DNA of 21,464 nt from Bacteroidota bacterium (GTDB lineage: Bacteria; Bacteroidota; Bacteroidia; Chitinophagales; Chitinophagaceae), in NCBI GenBank assembly GCA_023436425.1, contig JAEZJD010000013.1, positions 1 through 21,464 of the forward strand, given 5' to 3'. The position numbers were made by a program, and so were the translations under genes. The notes below the pieces were generated by a model, which was given only the letters and a program-made list of their open reading frames with translations, ran no database searches and was not told the origin of the DNA. The stretch's first letter is position 1; every line of letters starts with the position of its first letter. This document shows, one piece after another, positions 6,718 through 14,821 of the stretch.

Positions 6718-8259
6718 ATGTCTAACCGATCAATCGATAACGTCTTCGCTCTCATCCAAACACTTACAAAGGCAGAAAAGCGGTATTTCAGTTTGTACAT
6801 TTCGCGACAGGCCAGCAGCGAAAATGCTGCCTATATGCAGTTATTTGATGCGATGAGTAAGATGGAACAATACGATGAAAAAAAAGTTCTGAGTAAGTCC
6901 ACTTCGGTTCGGCCCGCCCAATTAAACAACCTGAAAGCGCACTTGTACCATCAGATATTAACGGCGCTTACACTGTTTCACAGCAGCAGAAATCTGGATA
7001 ACCAGATACGGGAGCAAATTGCCTTTGCAAAAATTTTATACAACCGGGGGTTAGTCATTCAAAGTTTAAAAGTGCTTGACAAAGCGAAGTCGTTGGCGAA
7101 AAATAACAGTCACTTTCTTCTCACACTCGAGATTCTTCAGTTCGAAAAGCTAATCGAGGCCCGGCACATAACCAGAAGTATGAGCGGCAGAGCGGAACAG
7201 TTAAGTGACGAAACCAGCTTTGTTCTGCAACAGGTGAATGAGGTTGCTCAACTCTCGAGTCTCACGCTTCGGTTGTATGGCATCTTCCTCGAAAAAGGTC
7301 ACGTAAAAAATGAAGAGGAAGCAAAAAAACTAAGGTTGTTTTTCAAAGAAGAAATTAAGGGAATTTCTTACCAACAAATCTCGTTCTTTGGAAAAGGCTA
7401 CCTGCACCAGGCGTATTGCTGGTACTATTTTATTCAGCTTGATTTTGCACGATATTACCATCACGCGTTAAAGTGGGTGAATTTGTTTGAAGATCATCCT
7501 AAGGCAAAAACAGAAGATCCTTTTCTTTACCTGAAGGGATTGCACAACGTAGTGACGGCTTTGTTCTTTCTTGGTAAACAGGCAGAATTGAAAGTACAAA
7601 TTGAGAAACTCAATCTCTTTTACAGGGAAGCAGGAGGTTATAACGAGAACTTGCAAATACAGGCCTTTATTTACCTGTATACAGCCAAATTAAATTTTTA
7701 CTTTTTGTCGGGCCGGTTTTCTGAAGGACTGTCCATCGTTCCGGAAATCGAAGACCAACTCCAGCGCTACCATCTGTTTATCGACACCCATCGGGTGCTG
7801 GTTTTTTATTACAAGATTGCATCGCTATACTTTGGCGCCGGAAAAACTGAAAAGGCCATCGATTACCTCAACAAAATCATAAACCTGAAAGTAGGACACC
7901 TGAGAAGCGACTTGCAATGTTTCGCCCGGATTTTACATTTAGTGGCTCACTATGAACTCGGCAACACTGAATTGCTCGAATACCTTTTGAAATCCGTTTA
8001 CCGGTTTTTGGGAACGATGGAAAACCTTGACGCGGTACAAAAAACAATGCTGAACTTTTTACGACGTAGGTTGAGTTCCAAAGCAAGAGACGAGAGGGAG
8101 AGCTTTATAGAATTAAAAAATGAGTTGGAGCGAATTGCCAGAGATAAGTATTCCCGCAGATCTTATCAATACCTCGATATTGTATCGTGGCTGGAAAGTA
8201 AAATAGAACAAAAACCAGTCGAGTTGATTATTCAGGATAAAGCACGTCGCATGAAATGA
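6718..8259 (+). CDS. Soluble all-helical protein of unknown function, divergent from leuA
   Basis: A 513-residue protein with no signal peptide and no membrane segment, so cytoplasmic. It is rich in Leu, Lys, Glu, Tyr and Phe and reads as a series of amphipathic helices, for example ILYNRGLVIQSLKVLDKAKS (about 115-140) and FGAGKTEKAIDYLNKIINLK (about 375-395). The latter resembles a tetratricopeptide repeat with the small-residue/aromatic pattern, so a TPR-like scaffold is likely. The N-terminus (NVFALIQTLTKAEKRYFSLY) looks like a conserved signature that I associate with uncharacterised Bacteroidota proteins. No catalytic motif is visible. It faces leuA across 155 nt, so shared regulation is possible. 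Function unknown; protein-protein interaction is the safest guess. Confidence 0.85.
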   Translation: MSNRSIDNVFALIQTLTKAEKRYFSLYISRQASSENAAYMQLFDAMSKMEQYDEKKVLSKSTSVRPAQLNNLKAHLYHQILTALTLFHSSRNLDNQIREQIAFAKILYNRGLVIQSLKVLDKAKSLAKNNSHFLLTLEILQFEKLIEARHITRSMSGRAEQLSDETSFVLQQVNEVAQLSSLTLRLYGIFLEKGHVKNEEEAKKLRLFFKEEIKGISYQQISFFGKGYLHQAYCWYYFIQLDFARYYHHALKWVNLFEDHPKAKTEDPFLYLKGLHNVVTALFFLGKQAELKVQIEKLNLFYREAGGYNENLQIQAFIYLYTAKLNFYFLSGRFSEGLSIVPEIEDQLQRYHLFIDTHRVLVFYYKIASLYFGAGKTEKAIDYLNKIINLKVGHLRSDLQCFARILHLVAHYELGNTELLEYLLKSVYRFLGTMENLDAVQKTMLNFLRRRLSSKARDERESFIELKNELERIARDKYSRRSYQYLDIVSWLESKIEQKPVELIIQDKARRMK

Positions 8260-8279
8260 TGAGAGGGAACAGTTTATCT

Positions 8280-8334
8280 GTTGCTATCTGCCTTCGAATT
8301 CAATCGTGGCTTGATGAAGGGCGCAGATAGCAAC
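8280..8334. repeat. Long inverted repeat between convergent genes
   Basis: GTTGCTATCTGC (8280-8291) and GCAGATAGCAAC (8323-8334) are perfect 12-nt inverted copies. Inside them CTTC (8292-8295) pairs with GAAG (8316-8319) after a 3-nt bulge, and TCAA (8300-8303) with TTGA (8311-8314), giving one extended hairpin. It sits between the 3' ends of the plus-strand helical-protein gene and the minus-strand glycan cluster. Neither side has a T run, so it is not a standard intrinsic terminator. It could act as a bidirectional terminator, a 3'-end stabiliser, or be a remnant of a small palindromic repeat element. Confidence 0.7.
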
Positions 8335-8387
8335 CAAATCGTAAGAAAGTCGAGTAGACAAATGCAATATTCAGGTAGTTTAAGATT

Positions 8388-9965
8388 TCATTCTCGGTTA
8401 ATATTGTGAGTTAGTTCTTTTATTTGCCCGTCTGAAAAAACAATGTACTCCAAATTTCTAATGTCGTACCGATCATCAGGATTTAAAATCTTCACGGTTA
8501 CCGTATGTTTGGCTTTCGGTAGAGGGTACTTCCAGGTAAGTTCCAACCTTCGGGTTGTAAAGTCAGTAGGCAGTGTTGGGCTCTCTAATTTTTTACCGTC
8601 GAGATAGACTTCTGTTTTAAATTCATAATTAGGGCTGGTGTTGTTTTTTGGTCTTGCATCTCCACTAAGGATAAAGCCGGTGCCATAAAACTCAAAAGAG
8701 ATTTCTTTACCGTCTGTTATAGCCACCTTTTCTTTAGCCACCGGAAATAAGCCAGGGAAGCTTTTTTCAAAACGTACAGGTTTAGGTTTCTGGGTCAGAA
8801 TATGAACATTGTCTCCTCGTACACTGCCCCCATTTCTTTTTATATTTTGAAGTGCATGCTTTAAGCCGATTTCATAAACATCGTTCAAAGAAATCGTAGT
8901 GTATTTAAAGTCTATGTCTTCAGCATCTTTCAAGCTATTTCTCCAGTATTCCGGAATTTTACTGTAACCCATCATCGTACCGAGAATGCCGCCGGCAGAT
9001 GAAGGATTGCAATCTGCATCCTGTCCGGCTCTTGTTGCAATTTCGAGAGTTTTAGAAAAATCACCTTGTCCATAGAGGAGCGCAAGAACAACATAAGCTG
9101 AGTTGATAGTGGCATCAATATCGAATGGAAGGAAAACACCTTCAGGGCAAGTCAAATCGCTTGACCATTTTTTCTGGAGTTCAAACCATGTTTGATGCCA
9201 ATCGTTTGTAAACTGCGAATGCCATTTAATCACATCAGACATGCATTTGTAATAATTGCTCTGCTGAGGAATTGTTTTCAAAGCTTCTTTCACCACATAG
9301 TTTACATCGGTCGAAACAAACGCAAGCGAATACATGGCTCCAAAATAGACACCACCATACCAGCCGTCACCATAGTTCATGATATGCCCAATCTTGTCGC
9401 TGATCTCAGATGCTGTATTCGGCATCCCGGGACTCATTAGCCCTGCGTAGTCCGCTTCGATCTGGTAGTCTATATCATCAGCATGTGGTGAATTCAACCA
9501 ATGACCGGTGGCAGGTGGTTTCATACCATGTAATATGTTATACCGTGCTGCCTGATTTGCATGCCACAAACGGTAACCCGCATGCGCAAATGCTTGTGCA
9601 AATGAATCAACCGGAGCATCCAATCCTAATCGTTCAAAAACATCAACAAAGGTCAAATCCATGTACAAATCATCATACAGCCCGGGAATTTCAAGCATCG
9701 TCTTTTTTATGTACCCGTTGTACCAAACAAGCGGCTGATAGTCTTGAATGAAGGTCCCATTGAATTTAAATTCGTAAGGACCACCAAAGGTGACGCCGAT
9801 TGTCTGTCCAGCCCAGCCACCTTTGATCTTGTCCTGGAGCTTTTCTTTGCTGCGGATTATTGTTCCCCCTAAGGTGCTTTTCGGGCTTTGTGATTTCAAT
9901 TCATTTGCGCAGAACAATGCACAAGTGAGAGCGATAACAACTGTTAACTTTTGCATATTGATCAT
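8388..9965 (-). CDS. Secreted ADP-ribosylglycohydrolase-fold protein with C-terminal beta domain
   Basis: A 525-residue exported protein: the hydrophobic segment KLTVVIALTCALFCA (about 5-20) is a signal peptide. Residues about 40-345 carry the ADP-ribosylglycohydrolase (ARH/DraG) pattern. GGWAGQTIGVTFGG opens the domain, an acidic YDDLYMD lies at 97-103, HADDID at 161-166, and RAGQDADCNPSSAGGILGTMMGY at 312-334 matches the family's second metal-binding segment (D316, D318). Residues about 390-520 look like a beta-sandwich. It is the last gene of a sulfatase and glycoside-hydrolase cluster, 41 nt after a sulfatase. Known ARH enzymes remove ADP-ribose from proteins in the cytoplasm, whereas this one is exported and sits among glycan enzymes, so an uncharacterised glycosidase role is more likely. 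Either ATG 9965 or 9956 could be the start. Confidence 0.8.
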   Translation of the reverse strand: MINMQKLTVVIALTCALFCANELKSQSPKSTLGGTIIRSKEKLQDKIKGGWAGQTIGVTFGGPYEFKFNGTFIQDYQPLVWYNGYIKKTMLEIPGLYDDLYMDLTFVDVFERLGLDAPVDSFAQAFAHAGYRLWHANQAARYNILHGMKPPATGHWLNSPHADDIDYQIEADYAGLMSPGMPNTASEISDKIGHIMNYGDGWYGGVYFGAMYSLAFVSTDVNYVVKEALKTIPQQSNYYKCMSDVIKWHSQFTNDWHQTWFELQKKWSSDLTCPEGVFLPFDIDATINSAYVVLALLYGQGDFSKTLEIATRAGQDADCNPSSAGGILGTMMGYSKIPEYWRNSLKDAEDIDFKYTTISLNDVYEIGLKHALQNIKRNGGSVRGDNVHILTQKPKPVRFEKSFPGLFPVAKEKVAITDGKEISFEFYGTGFILSGDARPKNNTSPNYEFKTEVYLDGKKLESPTLPTDFTTRRLELTWKYPLPKAKHTVTVKILNPDDRYDIRNLEYIVFSDGQIKELTHNINRE

Positions 9966-10006
9966 TTAACGACTTCGTTTATAACAAATGAGACTTATTT
10001 CCTCAG

Positions 10007-11812
10007 CTAATCTCCTATCACTTTTTTTACTCTGAGATAGTATGCTCCGCACACATTCAGCCCACTTGCATCTTTGAACCATGCTCGTAAAGAATGTTTT
10101 CCTTTTGGCAGAATCATGTCAATGACGATTTTGTTAGCCTTGCCATCTGACTTTCTCATCACTACCGGCTCACGATTATTCAGGGATATGCAGCCAAATT
10201 CAATATTCAATGCTTTCCCAGTGCGAAGCTTCGTACCGCCAATTGATGTGTCAGGGCCCACGTCAGTAAGATTTCTTTCAAGATGAAATGGCCAGCGGCT
10301 TAGCTCTAGCTTGTATTTTCCACCAGCTGCCACTTCAATGTGCCATACACCACCCTTAGATGGTCCACCTGCCTGAGCAACCTTCCACTGGGTATTCACA
10401 TACGCACTATCCGCCCAGAAATCAGATGTAAGAATGACCTGTTTTTCTTGTTCTGCTCCGATGATAAGAGGCACAAACGTATTGACTTCCGATTGTGTGG
10501 TACTCCACCACTTTTCATAAAAGCCCTGCATCTTTTTCAGAATATTGGGATAATCATCTGCAACATTATGTTGTTGTGCGGAGTCTTTGCTTATGTCATA
10601 CAGTTCTCTTTCTCCCACTAGCCGCCACGATTTCCATACTACACAACCCGAATATTTTTTAGGATAATTATCCCCTCCATATTGCACTACAAACATTCTG
10701 TCTGTTAACTTCTGCGGCGCATTCTCAAAAGCTGGCTTAAGACTTTTGCCATCGAAACGGTATTCTTTCTTCAACTTCAAATTCAGCACATCAATGAACG
10801 TGGGCAGAATATCCTGAACCTGAGTAGCAAGATCGATTGTTCGTGGTTTACCAGCTATTTGATTAGGCCACTTTATAAAGCAAGCTGCCCGGTGACCCCC
10901 GTCGTAGCTCTCCGCCTTCATGCCGCGCATTCCGGCATTATACTGTTTAACACCACCGGTGCCTCCGTTATCCGTAATAAAGAGCAGTACAGTATTTTCT
11001 TTTACATGTTTCTCCTCGAGCCAACTCTCCAGACGAGCTATATTTTTGTCAATGTTCCTGATCATCCCGTAAAACTTTGCTACTGCGCTGTCCGCCACCT
11101 GATCACGGTAATAGTTATAATCATCCGGTGGTGCATAATAGGGACCATGTGGTGCATTGGTTGGTAAGTAAACAAAGAAGGGTTTCTTTTTCGCCGCCAT
11201 TTCTCCCATCCAGTTCATCGCCTCACCAAACCAGAGGTCTGTACAATATTGATTAGAGTATTTTGTTTCGATCCCGTCCAAATACCGCGTTTTATAATAA
11301 TCGTTATCGAACTCTGATTCTGAAAGTAGCCCCCAACCTTTAAACCAAATACATTTTTTAAATCCACGATCCATTGGACGATCTGGATAGTTGTCACCTA
11401 AGTGCCACTTTCCAAATATTCCGGTTTCATATCCATTCTGTTTGAATATTTCAGGCATAGTGATTATGTCTCTGCGCAAGATGTTACGACCCGTGCCGAC
11501 CGTCATCGCTCCGTTGTCTAAAGCATCCAGTCCGGTAAGCAGTTGTCCTCTCGTTGGAGTGCACAGTGGAGTGACATGGAAATTGCTGAACCGAATACTT
11601 TCATCACGTAATTTGTCTAACGCTGGTGTTTGTAAAACAGGGTTGCCATGGGATGAAAAATCTCCATAACCTTGGTCATCTGTAAGGATAACGATTACAT
11701 TAAGTCTTCTTGAAGGAGAAGATAATTGCGCTTTACCAATTATATTAACTGCTAAGAAAACAAGAAGAATTGCTGTTGTTTTGAACCACGCTTTATCTAT
11801 CGATCCACGCAT
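10007..11812 (-). CDS. Secreted S1-type sulfatase with C-terminal beta domain
   Basis: Formylglycine-dependent sulfatase of the alkaline phosphatase superfamily, 601 residues, with an N-terminal signal peptide (TTAILLVFLAVNIIGKAQ, about 12-29). Active-site parts: TDDQGYGD (44-51, metal ligands), the modification site C84 in CTPTR, GKWHLGD (134-140), NAPHG (219-223), ITDNGG (279-284; D281 and N282), and MKAESYDGGHRA (298-309). The cysteine site has Thr in place of the commoner Ser at the fourth position, still acceptable for maturation. Residues about 460-600 form an extra beta-rich domain not needed for catalysis, possibly glycan binding. It lies 10 nt after the beta-helix gene. The target sulfate ester cannot be read from sequence. 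Confidence 0.94.
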   Translation of the reverse strand: MRGSIDKAWFKTTAILLVFLAVNIIGKAQLSSPSRRLNVIVILTDDQGYGDFSSHGNPVLQTPALDKLRDESIRFSNFHVTPLCTPTRGQLLTGLDALDNGAMTVGTGRNILRRDIITMPEIFKQNGYETGIFGKWHLGDNYPDRPMDRGFKKCIWFKGWGLLSESEFDNDYYKTRYLDGIETKYSNQYCTDLWFGEAMNWMGEMAAKKKPFFVYLPTNAPHGPYYAPPDDYNYYRDQVADSAVAKFYGMIRNIDKNIARLESWLEEKHVKENTVLLFITDNGGTGGVKQYNAGMRGMKAESYDGGHRAACFIKWPNQIAGKPRTIDLATQVQDILPTFIDVLNLKLKKEYRFDGKSLKPAFENAPQKLTDRMFVVQYGGDNYPKKYSGCVVWKSWRLVGERELYDISKDSAQQHNVADDYPNILKKMQGFYEKWWSTTQSEVNTFVPLIIGAEQEKQVILTSDFWADSAYVNTQWKVAQAGGPSKGGVWHIEVAAGGKYKLELSRWPFHLERNLTDVGPDTSIGGTKLRTGKALNIEFGCISLNNREPVVMRKSDGKANKIVIDMILPKGKHSLRAWFKDASGLNVCGAYYLRVKKVIGD

Positions 11813-11822
11813 ATCACTACTG

Positions 11823-13262
11823 TTATTTTATTTGACCCTGATATTCGAAAGCACCGATGTCTGGAGCGATTCCTATGGGTATTTTTCGACCGGAAAAATC
11901 TTTATCGTACCCGACGCTCATTCCACCCTCCACTGCAGCACTTTTACCTAAAATGTCAAAGTCGTATGCAGTTGTTGCCCTTTTATAGTTTTTAAACAAA
12001 GGGTTTTCGAATCTTGCAAAATCTCCCGGGCCTTCCTTACCGATATTTAATTTTCCCGCTGCAGCAAAGTATAAGTTGTTCGAAATGATATTTTTTGGCT
12101 TAGCATTTCCTTTTCTTCCCACATTGAAAACAACAATTTCATTTTCTGTAACGACAATGTTATTCCGGATAAAATTGTTGGCGTTTGGCTGAGTAATGTT
12201 AAACACTCCCCACTCATTTGCATTTACCTTACGACGAACAATAGTATTGTTTTCAATGTGGAAACCTGCGCCCCACCAAATGGCGACGAATTGCTGATAG
12301 TCATCACTCACATTATGATGAATACGAAAGTTTTTATAATCGGGTTTTTGTTTGACGTCGGTCCAGGTCACTTCTAAAAAGCCTTGACAATCCCGCGTAT
12401 AATTGTGGTGAATTGAAATATCAGATTTGCTAAATCGGGCATCATCAACTTCCATTGCGCCGCCATCGGCACCACTTCCGTAACTGTCCGGACCCCAACC
12501 AATTCTGGGATCGACGGCACTGATATTGATGATCTTATTGTAACGAATCTCCTGGTGATCGGCACCGAGCCAAATTCCCAGCGGACCCCAATTCCATTCG
12601 CTAAGAACACGATTGCAATCATGAATGTAATTGTGTTCAATCAGCGCATACTCCCCATTGCTGCGAATGCCCGCGACACAATCTTTAAATTCATTATTTC
12701 TGACGATACAATGTTGTGCTCCCCTGGCAATGTGGATTGCACCCATTTCCCACACAGCCCATCCATCGCCGGCGTACCTAATAGGTTGGTAAGCTGATGT
12801 TGCGGTGAAAAAAAGATTTTGAACAACCACATAGCTGCCTTCTATTCGAATGCAGTTACCAAAATTGTTTTCAGCAAAAATGGAATTGGTGAAAACAGGA
12901 GCAAGGTCTTTTTTCGAACCATAATCGGTCAGCACTATATACCGGTCGGAAGTTCCTGAATTTGTAATGATCAGCGGACCATTGAACGATGAACCTCTTT
13001 TGAAAAAAACAGAATCGCCCGGCTGCAATCGGGTACGGCTCAGCCGGGCCAAGGTTTTCCACGGGAGCTTTTTTTGAGTGCCGGAGTTTCTATCACTGCC
13101 GTTTTTAGAATCGATAAAATATTTGACAGGTGGCGTTTGTAATTGTGAAAGCTTTTTTGGTACAAAAGAAAATACAAAGCCCGTGGCTGTTGCAGCTAAC
13201 ATCAACTTTATAAGCAACGAAACACTGTTAGCCATAAGTGTATGTAGCGCATTTTTTTTCAT
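11823..13262 (-). CDS. Secreted right-handed parallel beta-helix protein, probable polysaccharide-active
   Basis: A 479-residue protein with a signal or membrane-anchor segment (LLIKLMLAATATGFVFSFV, about 16-34). After it comes KYFIDSKNGSDRNSGTQKKL and PWKTLA, a module seen at the start of many secreted beta-helix proteins (YYVDPxxGxDxNxGT type). The body is full of beta-helix turns such as CIVRNNEFKDC, ALIEHNYIHDC, QEIRYNKIINI, ISIHHNYTRDC and FHIENNTIV. The end (APDIGAFEYQG) is the usual C-terminal cap. I cannot assign it to a named lyase or hydrolase family. The start at 13262 shares one base with the upstream stop (TAATG) and gives a normal signal peptide; the frame open to 13319 would only add residues inside the upstream gene. 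Confidence 0.85.
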   Translation of the reverse strand: MKKNALHTLMANSVSLLIKLMLAATATGFVFSFVPKKLSQLQTPPVKYFIDSKNGSDRNSGTQKKLPWKTLARLSRTRLQPGDSVFFKRGSSFNGPLIITNSGTSDRYIVLTDYGSKKDLAPVFTNSIFAENNFGNCIRIEGSYVVVQNLFFTATSAYQPIRYAGDGWAVWEMGAIHIARGAQHCIVRNNEFKDCVAGIRSNGEYALIEHNYIHDCNRVLSEWNWGPLGIWLGADHQEIRYNKIINISAVDPRIGWGPDSYGSGADGGAMEVDDARFSKSDISIHHNYTRDCQGFLEVTWTDVKQKPDYKNFRIHHNVSDDYQQFVAIWWGAGFHIENNTIVRRKVNANEWGVFNITQPNANNFIRNNIVVTENEIVVFNVGRKGNAKPKNIISNNLYFAAAGKLNIGKEGPGDFARFENPLFKNYKRATTAYDFDILGKSAAVEGGMSVGYDKDFSGRKIPIGIAPDIGAFEYQGQIK

Positions 13263-14821
13263 TAATAGAAAATTGGTGGATCGATATTTTCGGTAATAAA
13301 TTTTCCAGTGGAGATCCAATTAGAAGAATTCAATTTCGTTCCATTAAAGATTACGTTGTCAAACACAAGCCCATCAAACTTTTTTGCAGGATCTGGAGCA
13401 GTAATGTAATTGGAAAACCCTTTTGTCATATCCATTTTCACATTCCAATTTTTGAACGTAAGCCCATGTAGTTCATTTGGGCTGGCAGCATTTGGAGATA
13501 TTCTGAAAATGAGTGGCACCGGAGTTTCGGTCACCAAATCTTCAATCCACCAATTTTTTTGTAAGCCATACATTCCGCCTTCGGCAAATTTGTCACCTAC
13601 ACAACTAATGACACCGCGATTCACTTCATCATTATTCCATTCTGCGTGCAGAATATCGATTCGGCTGATTGTGACATTGGTAGCATTACCATTTCCCCAG
13701 CTCATTTGAATAATACCGCCATTATTCAACTGCCAGCAAACAATATCGGAGAACGAAATATTGTTTCTGTAAACTTTTATGTTATCATCATTTGCCCATA
13801 TAAAACAATGAGAAACCTTAGATCCTTCGAAGGCAGCAATGCCGTCACAGTTGTATGTCCAGCCACCCACAACTTTAACCCAATCCACAGTGTTATTTTT
13901 CCCAATAAGACGAACAGCAAAATACTTGGGGTCTGCAACCACAATTCCCTCAATAGTGATGTTGTCACTTTGGTTAATCGCTTCAATGGAATGGGACTCG
14001 CGGAAGTTCAAATGAGCCGCAGATAAAACTCCGCGTCCGTATATTTTCACATTGGGATTCCCATCCATAATGAATGCGCCAAAAACCCACGCACCTTCTT
14101 CCAGATAAATGTTTTTGATATGTGACGGCACGTGATAAACGCCAATGTCGTGGACACCTGCTTTCAAATATAGTCCCGAGTATTGCGCAGGAACAGTTGC
14201 TACGTCGCTCGTTCTTGCACTTCGCAGCACTTTGTAACTATTACCGCTAAGATCAGGAACAGCTGTTTCAGTTGGGTTGGCAAATATCATCAGACCGTTC
14301 TTGTATCCATTCTCGCCTAACTCAATAGAGCACTGCCCGGGATTTGTTATTGTGAATCGAATTACGTTACCTACGACTGCAGGAACGATCCCATATCGTG
14401 CAGGAAGTATTTTCACCGGATCATTTACAGAAACCCGTACCTCGCTCAGAATACGAACCTCAATGTCAACAGTTCCGCTGAATGAAAACGTTGTCCAATT
14501 GATTGTTCTGTTTTTAAACAGGTTGAGCGGTCCCTGGTCCTTAGTTTGCATGTTCATGTAGCCAGCCTGGTATGGCGGACATGCATTTTGAAAAACCATT
14601 TGCTTTTCTCTTACACCATTTGCGCGAATGACTGTTACTTCATAGATATCTGACTTAGGCACAAGATCATAAGAAAGGGTATCAGCGGGCAGAGTTTTAG
14701 ATAAAGTGGAACCGGGCTTACTACAGGCTGAAATAAGACACGAAAACACGCAACAATACCACACCCAAAAGAATGTGTTAACTACTTCCCTATTGCAGTT
14801 AACTAATTTCACCATACTCAT
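13262..14821 (-). CDS. GH49-like beta-helix glycoside hydrolase, lipoprotein
   Basis: A 519-residue probable outer-membrane or periplasmic lipoprotein: a hydrophobic segment ends in the lipobox LISAC with C33. Residues about 45-205 look like an N-terminal beta-sandwich. From about 215 a pectate-lyase-like beta-helix begins (GLYLKAGVHDIGVYHVPSHI). The acidic residues D326 (YNCDGIAAF) and D345-D346 (WANDDNIKVYRNN) have a 19-residue spacing. As I recall, this is the spacing of the catalytic aspartates D376, D395 and D396 in the GH49 dextranase Dex49A, and differs from the usual GH28 spacing. The two-domain layout also fits GH49. The substrate need not be dextran; the sulfatase context suggests a sulfated glycan. 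The start overlaps the sulfatase stop (ATGA); an ATG two codons in is an alternative. Confidence 0.75.
   Translation of the reverse strand: MSMVKLVNCNREVVNTFFWVWYCCVFSCLISACSKPGSTLSKTLPADTLSYDLVPKSDIYEVTVIRANGVREKQMVFQNACPPYQAGYMNMQTKDQGPLNLFKNRTINWTTFSFSGTVDIEVRILSEVRVSVNDPVKILPARYGIVPAVVGNVIRFTITNPGQCSIELGENGYKNGLMIFANPTETAVPDLSGNSYKVLRSARTSDVATVPAQYSGLYLKAGVHDIGVYHVPSHIKNIYLEEGAWVFGAFIMDGNPNVKIYGRGVLSAAHLNFRESHSIEAINQSDNITIEGIVVADPKYFAVRLIGKNNTVDWVKVVGGWTYNCDGIAAFEGSKVSHCFIWANDDNIKVYRNNISFSDIVCWQLNNGGIIQMSWGNGNATNVTISRIDILHAEWNNDEVNRGVISCVGDKFAEGGMYGLQKNWWIEDLVTETPVPLIFRISPNAASPNELHGLTFKNWNVKMDMTKGFSNYITAPDPAKKFDGLVFDNVIFNGTKLNSSNWISTGKFITENIDPPIFY

Noticed and set aside
6563..6718. Extension of LeuA by 52 residues to a TTG at 6718
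   Set aside because: The family begins close to DTTLRDGEQ; the extension has no likeness to LeuA and would use the whole divergent promoter region as coding sequence.
9968..9979. 12-nt palindrome AACGACTTCGTT just upstream of the ARH-fold gene start
   Set aside because: Only a 5-bp stem with a 2-nt loop in a 41-nt gap; it could mask the start codon region but is too short to separate from chance.
13263..13319. Longer start for the beta-helix protein inside the GH49-like gene
   Set aside because: The TAATG junction start gives a normal signal peptide; the earlier start would be a 57-nt overlap with a non-signal N-terminus.
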